Shown here: positions 16,815 to 25,620 of the stretch, piece after piece
Layout of the letters: every line of letters begins with the position of its first letter
How positions within the stretch are numbered: position 1 is the stretch's first letter
Assembly (NCBI RefSeq): GCF_000222685.1
Contig: NZ_AFWJ01000272.1
Span: 1-34,437 of the forward strand
Direction of reading: 5' to 3'
DNA from: Vibrio nigripulchritudo ATCC 27043
Lineage (GTDB): Bacteria > Pseudomonadota > Gammaproteobacteria > Enterobacterales > Vibrionaceae
Length of the DNA stretch: 34,437 nt
Program-made: the position numbers and the translations under genes
The notes under the pieces: model-generated
Told to the model about the DNA's origin: nothing
What the model saw: the letters and a program-made list of their open reading frames with translations, nothing else
The model's database searches: none

Positions 16815-18095
16815 ATGAAAAATAGCAGTTTAGTCACCGCGATACTTATGTCATTTACGTTTAGTGCCAATGCCGCGACTTTTCATCAGGAAGATGTGGA
16901 ATTTATTAAACAGGCTGAATCACTTGGTCTCGAACGTTCTGCGTGGGATCAGGGGGAGTTTGCGGCAATGACTTTCCCAAACGCTTATAAACTGACTCGC
17001 CACTACAGCATTTCTGCTGGTGAAGGAGCTGTGCCTCCTCAACGCTTAGTTGAAGAAAACTTGCTGGACTTGAATAAGCTGGAAGGGGTTGACGCGGATG
17101 GCAAGCACAGTCTGTATACGATATTACGCGACCGCCTGAAAAATCATGCCATGGTGGTGATTAAGGGTGACAAGATCATTCATCAGCACTATTTCAACGG
17201 TTTGACAAAAGACTCCACGCACCTTGATATGTCGGTCACCAAGTCTTTCACTGCGACGCTTGCGGGTATTGCAGTTAGCGAAGGTAAGCTGGATATGTCG
17301 AAGAGCGTCGAGTTTTACCTTCCTCAATTCAAAGGAACCGCTTTTGAAGGCTCTACTGTTCAGGAAGTCTCTGATATGCGAAGTGGTTTAGCCATTAAAA
17401 CGCCACCGCATAAATCATGGGATCCAAGGTTAACCGAGTCACAGGAATGGCATGGTAAGAACGATTCTGGGCTTAATGGTATTAAAGATTACCTAGTTCT
17501 GATCGACGAGCGTAAGTATCCAACTGGTGAGGTTTACCAGTACCAAGACCCAAATACTGAGGTACTGGGTATGGTAGTAGAAAAAGTCACGGGGAAAACG
17601 CTGGCTGACTACCTAGAAGAAAGAGTTTGGAAAAAGCTGGGTGCTGAAAACAACGCATACTGGATGGCCGACCCAGCGGAGTTTGTTGTTGCTTCTGGTG
17701 GTTTGAATATGACGACACGAGATCTGGCTCGTGTTGGTAAGATGATTGTGAATGACGGTAAAAACTACTTAGGTGAGCAAGTCATTCCAAAAGGCTTTAT
17801 TGATGCGTTGTGGCAGGGCAATGATGAAGTGCGCTCCGCATGGAAGAAAGGCAAAGAGTCCGCATTGATCAGCGATGCCTGGTATAAAGACCAGTATCGA
17901 GTTTTGAATCTAGGTGAGCATAAGGTACTTGTGATGATTGGTATTCATGGTCAGGTGTTGGCGATGGAGAAAGAAACAGGAACGGTCATCGCGATGAATG
18001 GTGGTTACCCGCAAACTGAAACTCCACGTATGGCGAATTTGATCTTCGGTCAGGTTATTCCAGCCGTTTTGGCCGAAGCAAAGAACATCAAGTAA
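16815..18095 (+). CDS. secreted serine hydrolase (beta-lactamase class C fold)
   Basis: 426 residues with an N-terminal signal peptide ending at Ala-Asn-Ala-Ala (about residue 21), so the enzyme is exported. The beta-lactamase/DD-peptidase fold is shown by the nucleophile motif S-x-x-K at Ser140-Lys143 (DMSVTKSFTATLAG), a Tyr243-Gln-Asp245 stretch in the position of the YxN motif, and GIHGQVL near the C-terminus as the third box. Such proteins include esterases, 6-aminohexanoate-dimer hydrolase-like enzymes and peptidases as well as beta-lactamases, so resistance should not be assumed. An in-frame TTG at 16803 exists, but the ATG at 16815 has GGGGAAG four bases upstream and starts the signal peptide. 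A terminator follows at 18129. Confidence 0.88.
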   Translation: MKNSSLVTAILMSFTFSANAATFHQEDVEFIKQAESLGLERSAWDQGEFAAMTFPNAYKLTRHYSISAGEGAVPPQRLVEENLLDLNKLEGVDADGKHSLYTILRDRLKNHAMVVIKGDKIIHQHYFNGLTKDSTHLDMSVTKSFTATLAGIAVSEGKLDMSKSVEFYLPQFKGTAFEGSTVQEVSDMRSGLAIKTPPHKSWDPRLTESQEWHGKNDSGLNGIKDYLVLIDERKYPTGEVYQYQDPNTEVLGMVVEKVTGKTLADYLEERVWKKLGAENNAYWMADPAEFVVASGGLNMTTRDLARVGKMIVNDGKNYLGEQVIPKGFIDALWQGNDEVRSAWKKGKESALISDAWYKDQYRVLNLGEHKVLVMIGIHGQVLAMEKETGTVIAMNGGYPQTETPRMANLIFGQVIPAVLAEAKNIK

Positions 18096-18128
18096 TTGTT
18101 TTTGTTTCTTGCTTTCTGTGAGTTATTA

Positions 18129-18154
18129 AAAAACCGGCTGTCTAGCCGGTTTTT
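18129..18154. terminator. bidirectional intrinsic terminator
   Basis: AAAAACCGGCT at 18129-18139 pairs perfectly with AGCCGGTTTTT at 18144-18154 around a GTCT loop. It serves the convergent serine hydrolase gene (plus) and the small gene at 18173-18421 (minus). Confidence 0.92.
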
Positions 18155-18172
18155 CTGTTTATGCCTGCTTTG

Positions 18173-18421
18173 TTAATGCTTACGGCTTGGACCGTTGCGT
18201 ACCATGTCTTTCCCGTTTTCGTACACATGGCTAGACACCCAACGGCCAAGCAACAGCTGGTGGTTGTCGTCCAGCACAGCAACAAACGGACGACCATCGG
18301 CATTGGATGTCGCCAGTGCAATACCTGCAACCCCGTTCAACCCTAGGCTGCCAGACTCAACAGAGATAAGAAATTGCTCAAGCTCATCTAAGGTTTCAAT
18401 TATCGGGAGATCGTTATTCAT
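18173..18421 (-). CDS. small conserved-looking protein of unknown function
   Basis: 82 residues, soluble, starting MNNDLPIIETLDELEQFL and containing a hydrophobic core VAGIALATSNADGRPFVAVL followed by DDNHQLLLGRWVSSHVY. A longer frame reaches 18541, but the ATG at 18421 has AGGA at a proper distance (GGAAAAGAAA before the ATG) and the extra N-terminal residues look non-coding. It ends at a perfect shared terminator. I do not recognise the family. Confidence 0.65.
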   Translation of the reverse strand: MNNDLPIIETLDELEQFLISVESGSLGLNGVAGIALATSNADGRPFVAVLDDNHQLLLGRWVSSHVYENGKDMVRNGPSRKH

Positions 18422-18539
18422 TTTCTTTTCCTGTACTTCGTATTTCATGGCGCGCTGTGGAGGCACCCTATGTTTCAATGGGCGTACTGTACCGACAAAT
18501 CGGAATGAATGGAATCTCGCAGGTAAGCACTGCTCACCC

Positions 18540-18571
18540 AAAAGCCAGACTCACTTCTGGCTTTTCTCTTT
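18540..18571 (+). terminator. orphan intrinsic terminator
   Basis: AAAAGCCAGA at 18540-18549 pairs perfectly with TCTGGCTTTT at 18556-18565 around a 6-base loop, followed by CTCTTT on the plus strand. No protein gene ends upstream on this strand; the nearest is 445 bases away behind another terminator. Confidence 0.75.
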
Positions 18572-18659
18572 CTAATCTATGGGTTTTATCTACGTTATTT
18601 CAATAGGTTGTGCAACGTTTAGGTGAGAGGCAATCGGCATATTGAGCAGTTTGTTTATA

Positions 18660-18681
18660 AATTAGAGTATATATTCTAATT
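18660..18681. promoter_or_regulatory. 7-bp dyad upstream of collagenase
   Basis: AATTAGA at 18660-18666 and TCTAATT at 18675-18681 are a perfect inverted repeat around GTATATAT, about 90 bases before the collagenase start. It is a candidate operator in the promoter region; the binding protein is unknown. Confidence 0.45.
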
Positions 18682-18770
18682 CCTGAACTGAGCTCATAAA
18701 TTTTATGCAACTTAATTCACCTTGTTGAGAATAAGGAATATAACAGCGCCCTCAAACATATAACTAATTA

Positions 18771-21233
18771 ATGAGTGTTGTTATGTCTCATACCCGTATA
18801 TTTCCACGTCATCGCTTGGCGCTAGCTTGTGTACTTGCCAGTGTTTCCAGTTTTTCCTTTGCTCAAGAGCAGTGTGATATTCCCGAACTTCAACAGGCGC
18901 CCGATCTTGCTTTAGCCGTCTCTGAGGCGACCCATAATTGCTATGGCGCTTGGTTCTCTGCAACTGCTGATTCACTCAACGACATTTACAGTGAAGCGAG
19001 CCTAAGTCGTATTCAAATTGCGTTGAACCAAGCTATTGCTGGTTACAAAGGTGAGGCAGAGCAGGCGCGCAAACTAGAAAACCTTGGTGAGTTTGTACGT
19101 GCTGCTTACTACGTTCGCTATAACGCGCAACAGCCGGACTTTTCACAGGCATTAGGTCAACGTTTTGCTCAGTCGATTAATGCGTTTTTAGCCAACCCAT
19201 ACGCTTTAGAACAAGGTCGCGAACAAGTGGGGGCGATGAAAAGCCTGACTTTGATGGTCGATAACGTAAAGCAGCTTCCCTTGACGATGGGCGCACAACT
19301 TACGGCACTGCGTCAGTTCAATAGTGAAACTGCGAAAGATACGCAGTGGGTGGATGGGCTTAACAACCTCTTTCGCGCAATGGCCGGTCACGCTGCGCGA
19401 GATGACTTCTACAACTATATGGCGAGCAACACGCAACACATCGACGCGTTGGCGGTGTTTGCTCGTGATAACGCTTGGGCATTGAATATGGACGCGAGCT
19501 TCTTGGTTTACAACGCAGTACGCGAAACTGGCCGTTTATTAGCAAGCCCAGACCAAGAAACCAAAGAGAAGGCACTGCGTGTGATGCAACAAGTGATGGA
19601 ACAAAACCCACTTGGAAGTGAACACGACAAGCTTTGGTTAGCAGCGGTTGAGATGATGGGCTACTTCGCGCCAGAGCATTTGAATGGTCTGGATTTAGAC
19701 CAGGCGAAACGTGATTTGGCGGCTCGCGTGCTGCCTAACCGTCATGAGTGTGATGGTCCGGCAATCATTCGCTCTCAAGATTTAACACAAGTGCAGGCTG
19801 TTGAAGCTTGCGAGGTTTTAGCGGCAAAAGAGGCAGACTTCCATCAAGTGGCGAACACCGGTCATCAGCCAGTGGCGGACGACAACAACGAGCGAGTCGA
19901 AGTCGCGGTGTTTGCGAATAATGGCAGTTACGTGGATTACTCGTCTTTCTTGTTTGGTAACACGACGGATAATGGTGGTCAGTATCTTGAAGGGGATCCG
20001 GCACAGGCTGGTAATGTGGCGCGTTTTGTTGCCTACCGTTTCGCTAACGGTGACGAGCTTTCAATTCTCAATCTAGAACATGAATATGTTCACTACCTAG
20101 ATGCACGCTTTAACCAATATGGCTCATTCAGCGATAACTTGGCTCATGGTTACATTGTGTGGTGGCTGGAGGGCTTTGCTGAGTACATGCATTATAAACA
20201 AGGCTACGACGCGGCGATTGGTGTAATTGCTGATGGAAAGATGAGCCTGTCGGATGTGTTTGCGACGACTTATTCCCATGATACGAATCGCGTTTATCGT
20301 TGGAGTTACTTAGCGGTACGCTTTATGTTGGAAGAGCATTCGCAAGAGGTAGACCGTTTACTGGCGCTTTCTCGTTCTGGTGATTTTGCTGAGTGGGCAA
20401 AGCAGGTTCAATTATTGGGTGAGCAATATAATGGTGAGTTTAACCGCTGGCTAGACTCTGTTTCTGGTGAACCAGAACAGCCTAATCCAAACCCAAATCC
20501 GGGTGAGCCGACAGAGCCTGCGGATCAAGTAACCCCGTTAGCAGCAAATCAAAGCGTGGTATTGAGTGGTGGGGCATACAGCGAGCAGTTGTTCTACGTT
20601 GATGTGCCAGAAAACGCCACTCACTTTGAAGTTAAGATCCAAGGTGGCAGCCAAGGCGATGCGGATTTGTATATGAGCTTTGAGAAAGTAGCCCATTACT
20701 ACGATTATGAATTCAGCCAATATGGCACAGGCAGTAATGAGATCGTGGCGTTTGAACCAGAGCCATCGGGTTACATCAAACCGGGTCGTTACTACATGAG
20801 CATAACAGGTCGAACTGCGTTTGATGTGGTGACGCTAACGGCTTCATTGGAAACCAAAGCGCCAACTCCACTAAAACCTAAGCAAGATGACTTAGCGCCA
20901 GTAGTATTGGAATCTGGTCAAGCACAGACCTTAACGGTACACCAACAACGTTATGCTGCGGTTTATGTCCCGCAAGGTGTTCAAGAGGTGCGTGTGTGGC
21001 TAACGGGTAAAATTAGCAAAACCGAAAACGCTAACAAGCCAAACAATGGCAACGTCGATCTGTACGCGAGCCGAGCTTACTGGCCAACAGCAGAGCAGCA
21101 CGAATACGTGTCTAATTATTCGGGCAGCAATGAATACCTGCAAATCCCAGTGACAGAAGCGGGCTATTTGCACTTCTCGTTGAACGCGCCGCAACGAGGG
21201 GATGAAGTCGAGATGTTGGTGCATTTTCACTAA
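18771..21233 (+). CDS. Vibrio-type collagenase (peptidase family M9A)
   Basis: 820 residues, a secreted zinc metalloprotease that degrades collagen. A signal peptide (basic RHR, hydrophobic core, cleavage near FSFAQ, residue 31-32) is followed by the M9 N-terminal domain (about 35-330) and the catalytic domain: zinc ligands His437 and His441 with catalytic Glu438 in [10 protein letters not shown], and the third ligand Glu467 in [10 protein letters not shown] proline/asparagine linker (about 567-575) leads to a PPC domain (about 585-700) and a second related beta domain to the end (about 715-820). The domain layout and length match collagenases of Vibrio species. A second in-frame ATG at 18783 is possible; neither has a clear ribosome site. 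A strong terminator follows. Confidence 0.95.
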   Translation: MSVVMSHTRIFPRHRLALACVLASVSSFSFAQEQCDIPELQQAPDLALAVSEATHNCYGAWFSATADSLNDIYSEASLSRIQIALNQAIAGYKGEAEQARKLENLGEFVRAAYYVRYNAQQPDFSQALGQRFAQSINAFLANPYALEQGREQVGAMKSLTLMVDNVKQLPLTMGAQLTALRQFNSETAKDTQWVDGLNNLFRAMAGHAARDDFYNYMASNTQHIDALAVFARDNAWALNMDASFLVYNAVRETGRLLASPDQETKEKALRVMQQVMEQNPLGSEHDKLWLAAVEMMGYFAPEHLNGLDLDQAKRDLAARVLPNRHECDGPAIIRSQDLTQVQAVEACEVLAAKEADFHQVANTGHQPVADDNNERVEVAVFANNGSYVDYSSFLFGNTTDNGGQYLEGDPAQAGNVARFVAYRFANGDELSILNLEHEYVHYLDARFNQYGSFSDNLAHGYIVWWLEGFAEYMHYKQGYDAAIGVIADGKMSLSDVFATTYSHDTNRVYRWSYLAVRFMLEEHSQEVDRLLALSRSGDFAEWAKQVQLLGEQYNGEFNRWLDSVSGEPEQPNPNPNPGEPTEPADQVTPLAANQSVVLSGGAYSEQLFYVDVPENATHFEVKIQGGSQGDADLYMSFEKVAHYYDYEFSQYGTGSNEIVAFEPEPSGYIKPGRYYMSITGRTAFDVVTLTASLETKAPTPLKPKQDDLAPVVLESGQAQTLTVHQQRYAAVYVPQGVQEVRVWLTGKISKTENANKPNNGNVDLYASRAYWPTAEQHEYVSNYSGSNEYLQIPVTEAGYLHFSLNAPQRGDEVEMLVHFH

Positions 21234-21255
21234 CTAACGCTTGGTAAACAAACTT

Positions 21256-21290
21256 AAAGCCGAACCTCTGTGTTCGGCTTTATTTGTTTG
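21256..21290 (+). terminator. intrinsic terminator of collagenase gene
   Basis: AAAGCCGAAC at 21256-21265 pairs with GTTCGGCTTT at 21272-21281 around a 6-base loop, followed by ATTTGTTTG. It lies 22 bases after the collagenase stop. Confidence 0.9.
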
Positions 21291-21346
21291 TGTTTTATAC
21301 CTACCGAATATTCATTGATACCAAAAGCTAGTCGATGCCAAAGGGC

Positions 21347-21724
21347 TTACAACTCATTGAGCATTTTTTGAAAGGAAGGGCACTGCAAATGATCTTTAGC
21401 CGGGCAATTGGCGACGTGAAGCAAACTGTCTTTAATGCAAATCAACTGGCGGATGGAACGCTCAATGTCATCGACCTTATTGAGTAAGGCTTGTCGGTCG
21501 ATATTCAGGTCGCCAGACTCATCAAACATGCCGCGAATTTCATCCAGCGATAGACCCGCTTTTCTACCCAAATTAATCAAAGCCAGTTTTTGAAGCACCT
21601 CTTTTGGGTATTGCCTACGCAATCCTTTTCTTCCTGCAGAGTGGATGAGCCCAATGGATTCGTAATATCTCAGCGCTGATGAGTTCAAACCGCTTTGTTT
21701 AGCAACCGTGCCTATATCCAACAT
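21347..21724 (-). CDS. MerR-family transcriptional regulator
   Basis: 125 residues from the start at 21724. The N-terminal winged helix is typical: IGTVAKQSGLNSSALRYYES at about 4-23, GLIHSAGRKGLRRQYP, then a dimerising helix. The C-terminal end carries two cysteines (CPAKDHLQCPSF) and a third in IRQLICIKDSL, which could bind a ligand or respond to redox state. A longer frame starts at 21760, but that would place the dyad operator at 21733-21752 inside the gene, so the ATG at 21724 is preferred. It is divergent from the DUF2938 gene, its probable target. The signal sensed is unknown. Confidence 0.9.
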   Translation of the reverse strand: MLDIGTVAKQSGLNSSALRYYESIGLIHSAGRKGLRRQYPKEVLQKLALINLGRKAGLSLDEIRGMFDESGDLNIDRQALLNKVDDIERSIRQLICIKDSLLHVANCPAKDHLQCPSFQKMLNEL

Positions 21725-21729
21725 AGTTA

Positions 21730-21760
21730 TTGACTTGAAGTTAGCTTTAAGTAGTAGCAT
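21730..21760 (+). promoter_or_regulatory. MerR-type promoter of DUF2938 gene
   Basis: A -35 TTGACT at 21730-21735 and a -10 TAGCAT at 21755-21760 are separated by 19 bases, longer than the standard 17, as in MerR-activated promoters. A near-perfect dyad lies in the spacer: ACTTGAAG at 21733-21740 and CTTTAAGT at 21745-21752 (one mismatch). The MerR protein would bind here and untwist the spacer to activate transcription of 21802-22302. Confidence 0.7.
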
Positions 21761-21801
21761 CTAATCACTTTGTTGCACAAAAAGAAAGGACAGAAAAGGA
21801 A

Positions 21802-22302
21802 ATGAGAGAAATTGTGTTGCAGGCACTGGTGATTGGAGTAGGTGCAACGGCATTTATGGATGTTTTTGCCTGGTTGCAAAAAAGACTATTGAACCTGCAA
21901 TCGTTGGATTATTCGTGGGTCGGACGTTGGATGCTGTGCATGCGAAAAGGGCAGTTTATGCATTCACCAATTATGGCAACACCAGCACAGCGAGGTGAGA
22001 CAGTATTAGGGTGGGTTGCACACTATACCATTGGAATCGCATTTGTCTGGATTATGTTGTGTGCTTACCCGCAGTGGCCCGAATCACCAAGTTTGGTTGT
22101 TGCACTATTCACTGGGTTTGTGAGTGTGGCGGCACCATTTCTGATTATGCAGCCAGCGTTTGGGCTAGGAGTAGCGGCAAAAAATACGCCAAAACCTAAC
22201 ATGGCAAGAATCAGAAGCGTCGTGGCTCATTTATCATTTGGGTTCGGAATTTATCTGACAACAGTCTCAATAAAACTGCTCATTTATCCTTATTCTTTAT
22301 AG
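21802..22302 (+). CDS. DUF2938 family membrane protein
   Basis: 166 residues with four to five hydrophobic segments. The pattern ATAFMDVFAWLQKRL near 14-28, GRWMLCMRKGQFMHSPI at about 41-57 and ETVLGWVAHYTIGIAFVWIM fits the DUF2938 family of inner-membrane proteins of unknown function. AAAGGAA directly before the ATG supports the start. It sits beside a divergent MerR gene and behind a 19-base-spacer promoter, so it is probably induced by that regulator's ligand or stress. Confidence 0.88.
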   Translation: MREIVLQALVIGVGATAFMDVFAWLQKRLLNLQSLDYSWVGRWMLCMRKGQFMHSPIMATPAQRGETVLGWVAHYTIGIAFVWIMLCAYPQWPESPSLVVALFTGFVSVAAPFLIMQPAFGLGVAAKNTPKPNMARIRSVVAHLSFGFGIYLTTVSIKLLIYPYSL

Positions 22303-22480
22303 GGTTAGCGTTTATCATCTTTTGGCATAATTGATAAGAACTTCGCCTTGTTATTTCTGAATATTGGTTGCATATTTAATATTCAGTCCTTTGTATAGCC
22401 TGACTACTAAATCAATAACTGGCATTACATTGAAAAAGGAAGATTCGATACGAAACTAAAAAAACAAGAAAGGATAGGTT

Positions 22481-22747
22481 ATGAGTAACAACAGTTGGAA
22501 TAATTTTGGTGTTTTGAAGAGTGTCTCTAAAGATGACCGCTTTGTTTGGGTTTCCAATGAAGAGGGACGCCAGCTTAAAATGAGTATCGCCACTTATCAG
22601 GAAAGCGCAGAACAAGTGTATTCGAAGGCGCAGGCTTTGGTCGGAAAAAACGTAAAAATCCGGTCGAGTCAGAATTCGACCGATTTAAAGCATCTCGTTT
22701 GGTTCAACAGTATTGATAACGGTCCTTATTTGTCGTCGACTCACTAA
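22481..22747 (+). CDS. small protein of unknown function
   Basis: 88 residues, soluble, starting MSNNSWNNFGVLKSVSKDDR and continuing with alternating strands (FVWVSNEEGRQLKMSIATYQ, then VGKNVKIRSSQNST). The beta-rich pattern suggests a small barrel, but I recognise no family. AAGAAAGGATAGG before the ATG is a fair ribosome site and a strong terminator follows 25 bases after the stop, so it is likely a real single-gene unit. Confidence 0.75.
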   Translation: MSNNSWNNFGVLKSVSKDDRFVWVSNEEGRQLKMSIATYQESAEQVYSKAQALVGKNVKIRSSQNSTDLKHLVWFNSIDNGPYLSSTH

Positions 22748-22772
22748 TTCCAATTCGCATTAAAAACTATTT

Positions 22773-22801
22773 AACCGGTCATAAGACCGGTTTTTCTTTT
22801 T
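22773..22801 (+). terminator. intrinsic terminator
   Basis: AACCGGTC at 22773-22780 pairs with GACCGGTT at 22785-22792 around an ATAA loop, followed by a run of T (with one C) to 22801. Confidence 0.92.
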
Positions 22802-22922
22802 AGGCGTTCAACTAGAATCACTGCGTACAAATCTAATGCACATATACTTGTAGAACCTAGCATCTTTAGGTGACTTGGGTATACTATGCCGCTAATTGAA
22901 ATTTATGTACCAGTCTTGGCTG

Positions 22923-22944
22923 GCTATCGTCGAGAGACGACAGC
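22923..22944 (+). promoter_or_regulatory. leader hairpin with GAGA loop before helicase gene
   Basis: GCT-A-TCGTC at 22923-22931 pairs with GACGA-C-AGC at 22936-22944 (one mismatch) around a GAGA loop of the GNRA type. It ends 39 bases before the helicase ATG. Several DEAD-box helicase genes have structured leaders tied to cold response or autoregulation; that role here is only a suggestion. Confidence 0.45.
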
Positions 22945-22983
22945 TTGTCATCAAAGGTTGTCTGATCTAAGGACCTTGCTTCA

Positions 22984-24273
22984 ATGTCATTTTCTTCTCA
23001 AGGTTTCGCTCCTGAAGTAGCGAAAGCACTTACTGAAATCGGTTACGAAAAACTCACCCCTATTCAGCAAAAAGCCATTCCTATGGCGCGAAAAGGGCAC
23101 GATATTTTTGCAACTGCTCAAACAGGAACAGGTAAAACGGCTGCATTCTCTTTGCCTGTGATTCAGCACCTTCTGGATTCTGGCAAGTCGCCATCAAAAG
23201 GCACAGCACGTGGGCTTATTCTGGCTCCGACTCGTGAACTGGCTGCTCAAATTGCCGATAACATCAAGGCATACACCAAGTACACAGATCTCAATGTTGC
23301 CGCGGTGTACGGCGGTAACAAAATGTCTTCTCAGGTTCGTCAGCTTGAAAAGGGTGTCGATATTCTGGTTGCAACTCCGGGTCGTTTGAGCGAACACATG
23401 AGCGAAGGCAATGTGTCGGTTGCAAACCTTGAGTTCCTTGTGTTTGATGAAGCTGACCGAATCCTTGATATGGGCTTCATTAACGCGGTACGTGAAATCA
23501 TGATGGAAGTGGAAACTGCACCACAAATCATGATGTTCTCTGCGACAACATCTAGCCAGCTTAATCAGCTTGCAAGCGACATTCTTCGTAAGCCAAAGCG
23601 CATTAGCGTAGACAGCGAGAATTCAACGGCAGCGACTGTTGCACACGTTGTATACCCAGTGGATCAGGAACGTAAAACAGAGCTGCTTTCTGAACTGATT
23701 GGTCGCAAAAACTGGCAACAGGTGCTGGTGTTTGTGAACTACAAAGAAACGGCAAACGAAATCGTTAAAGAACTGAAACTCGATGGCATTAAAGCGGTAC
23801 TTTGCCATGGCGATAAGGCGCAAAGTGCTCGTCGCCGTGCGTTAGATGAGTTTAAAGAAGGTAAAGCACGAGTGATGGTTGCAACAGACGTTGCTGCTCG
23901 TGGTCTCGATATTGAAAGCCTGCCTCATGTAATCAACTACGACATGCCGTTTCTTGCGGAAGACTATGTGCACCGTATTGGTCGTACAGGTCGCGCTGGC
24001 AAACAAGGGCATGCGGTTTCTTTTGTAAGTCGTGAAGAAGAACTGACTCTGGTTCAGGTAGAAAACCTAATCAAACAACGTATCCGCCGCGTTGAACAAC
24101 CGGGTTACGAACCAAAACGTCGCGATGCTTACGTTCAGAAGCTTAACAGCAAAGATGCGTTCAAACATCGTCGCGGGCGTACTAATAACCCAGACGAACC
24201 AAAAGATCAGGCGTCTGCTGAGCGTCGTTTGTCTATGATGAATCGAATCAAAGCGCGTCGCGGTAAGAATTAA
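22984..24273 (+). CDS. rhlE: RhlE-like DEAD-box RNA helicase
   Basis: 429 residues with all the DEAD-box motifs in order: Q motif (GYEKLTPIQQKAIP, about 19-32), motif I AQTGTGKT (about 45-52), PTRELA, TPGR, DEAD with FDEADRILDMGF, SAT, then the second RecA domain with ATDVAARGLD and HRIGRTGRAG. The tail (about 360-429) is short and basic, as in RhlE rather than DeaD or SrmB. It unwinds RNA duplexes with ATP, for ribosome assembly or mRNA turnover. The leader is about 180 bases and carries a hairpin. An AAGGA lies before the ATG with wide spacing. A perfect terminator follows. Confidence 0.93.
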   Translation: MSFSSQGFAPEVAKALTEIGYEKLTPIQQKAIPMARKGHDIFATAQTGTGKTAAFSLPVIQHLLDSGKSPSKGTARGLILAPTRELAAQIADNIKAYTKYTDLNVAAVYGGNKMSSQVRQLEKGVDILVATPGRLSEHMSEGNVSVANLEFLVFDEADRILDMGFINAVREIMMEVETAPQIMMFSATTSSQLNQLASDILRKPKRISVDSENSTAATVAHVVYPVDQERKTELLSELIGRKNWQQVLVFVNYKETANEIVKELKLDGIKAVLCHGDKAQSARRRALDEFKEGKARVMVATDVAARGLDIESLPHVINYDMPFLAEDYVHRIGRTGRAGKQGHAVSFVSREEELTLVQVENLIKQRIRRVEQPGYEPKRRDAYVQKLNSKDAFKHRRGRTNNPDEPKDQASAERRLSMMNRIKARRGKN

Positions 24274-24293
24274 GCTGAATAGATGCAGAAAGT

Positions 24294-24320
24294 AAAGAGC
24301 CTCCATATGGAGGCTCTTTT
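24294..24320. terminator. bidirectional intrinsic terminator
   Basis: AAAGAGCCTCC at 24294-24304 pairs perfectly with GGAGGCTCTTT at 24309-24319 around ATAT. It lies between the helicase gene and the convergent gene at 24364. A second 7-bp hairpin (CCAGAGT at 24328-24334 with ACTCTGG at 24344-24350) lies just after it. Confidence 0.92.
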
Positions 24321-24363
24321 GTTATAACCAGAGTATTGTAGAAACTCTGGGCTATAGGAGACG

Positions 24364-25332
24364 TTATTGAGTCAGGCGGAATTTAAAGAACTCACTGGTG
24401 CCATCGTCATTATCACTGGCTAATACACCTTTAACAGCAAGCTGGTCGCTGGTTGTAAGAGAAACCGACTCAACTTTAGTAATCACCTGCTTACCTCTGA
24501 TGGATACCGGTTTTGCCACTTTGGTTAGGTCGAGTGTGGTTCCTGACTCCAGTTGATTGATCGGAAATGATCCGACAAAGCTGCCAAGAATTTCACCATC
24601 GTTGTAAGCATCACCAGTTGCTTCTACCGAAGCAGTAAAGACCAGTCTGTCGGTCTGTTCCCAATAGGTTGCACCAGACAAGCCCGCTTCAAATCCACCC
24701 ACTTCCGGTAACTGAATTTTGTTGACTCCGAGGTTAGCGATCTCATCTGTTTTGCCTGTCAGGTAATCTTCAAACTGCTGTGTGGGGACGGTAAAAATAA
24801 CGTTGGAACCGCCGTTACCGCGGTTGAGAATAAAAATCGTCCCATTTGAAGCGGCAAGCCCTTCAATATTAAGTTCCTCGACTCCAAAATCGCGGCTTGC
24901 TCGGTAAAGCTGTGCGTATAGAGGCTCTAATGATCTTTCGATTCTTAACGCTTTATCCTGGCTGACGACAAATGCCCACTCGCGAACGCCAGCTTTGCTA
25001 CCAGATCCCAACATGACAAAAGAAGGCTTGCCGTTGATGTCGAGCAATTCCATCGCCTCAAAATCGGGCTTCACCTTCTTCACGATTCGACCATTGTCTT
25101 GAACGGGGTAGTGCTTGATCAGATCCTTATCGGCAATTCGGAAATTGAGTCCAATCTTGTAAAGCCATGGGGAGTCGTCGCCAACGGCATAAACCATATC
25201 TTCGGTATAAACGATGCCGGATGCGGAAGGAAACTCTGTATTTTGTTTTGGTACTGTGACGGTAAGTTCCGCGGAAGAAGCCGTGAAAGGAATAGCCAGA
25301 CTGAGAGCTGTGAGTAGAAGTCCTTTTTTCAC
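24364..25332 (-). CDS. secreted protein, tandem paralogue A
   Basis: 322 residues with a signal peptide (MKKGLLLTALSLAIPFTASS then AELT). The start is a GTG at 25332 with AAGGA six bases upstream; the ATG two bases further upstream is out of frame. The mature part is mostly beta with a repeating pattern that suggests a beta-propeller: FPSASGIVYTEDMVYAVGDD, DFEAMELLDINGKPSFVMLG, ELNIEGLAASNGTIFILNRG, FEAGLSGATYW and VESVSLTT. The repeated acidic E-G/E-A-stretches recall esterase-like phytase or SdiA-regulated propellers, but I would not assign an activity. It is clearly paralogous to the gene at 25621-26595 along its whole length. Confidence 0.85.
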   Translation of the reverse strand: MKKGLLLTALSLAIPFTASSAELTVTVPKQNTEFPSASGIVYTEDMVYAVGDDSPWLYKIGLNFRIADKDLIKHYPVQDNGRIVKKVKPDFEAMELLDINGKPSFVMLGSGSKAGVREWAFVVSQDKALRIERSLEPLYAQLYRASRDFGVEELNIEGLAASNGTIFILNRGNGGSNVIFTVPTQQFEDYLTGKTDEIANLGVNKIQLPEVGGFEAGLSGATYWEQTDRLVFTASVEATGDAYNDGEILGSFVGSFPINQLESGTTLDLTKVAKPVSIRGKQVITKVESVSLTTSDQLAVKGVLASDNDDGTSEFFKFRLTQ

Positions 25333-25573
25333 ATTAAATCCTTGATGTGTTTGAATGCATATCGCTGAAATTTAGCACTGCGTTCCAAAACTCACCAGTC
25401 GATGAAGCAAAAGGTATTGTTAAATAAATAAAAATATGAATTTAATCACAATCGGCAATGAGAGATTTCGAATTGATACATTCGGCATGAAGGTCAATTC
25501 GCCTCGCGATTGAAAGAAAAGAAATGAGCTTTAGGTGAAATTATTTGAGCTGATTTTGTTTCTGGATTATCAA

Positions 25574-25608
25574 TAAAACCGTTGACGAAATAAAACGTCA
25601 ACGGCTTT
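25574..25608 (-). terminator. intrinsic terminator of paralogue B
   Basis: CCGTTGACG at 25579-25587 and CGTCAACGG at 25596-25604 form a perfect 9-bp stem around an 8-base loop. On the minus strand it follows the stop of the gene at 25621 and leads into TTTTATT, so the two paralogues are probably transcribed separately. Confidence 0.85.
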
Positions 25609-25620
25609 AATCAAAGAGGG

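Larger units (their letters stand above)
18422..18770. other. intergenic region with orphan terminator and dyad
   Basis: 349 bases between divergent genes. It holds a strong plus-strand terminator at 18540-18571, small hairpins before it (CCGA/TCGG near 18492-18503 and GGT.AGC/GCT.ACC near 18522-18538), and a 7-bp dyad at 18660-18681. The hairpins plus terminator suggest a short structured transcript, but no known RNA family is recognised. Confidence 0.5.

Noticed and set aside
18422-18540. Riboswitch before the small minus-strand gene
   Set aside because: The sequence shows none of the conserved core motifs of the TPP, cobalamin, glycine or c-di-GMP classes I could compare by eye, and the terminator has the wrong orientation.
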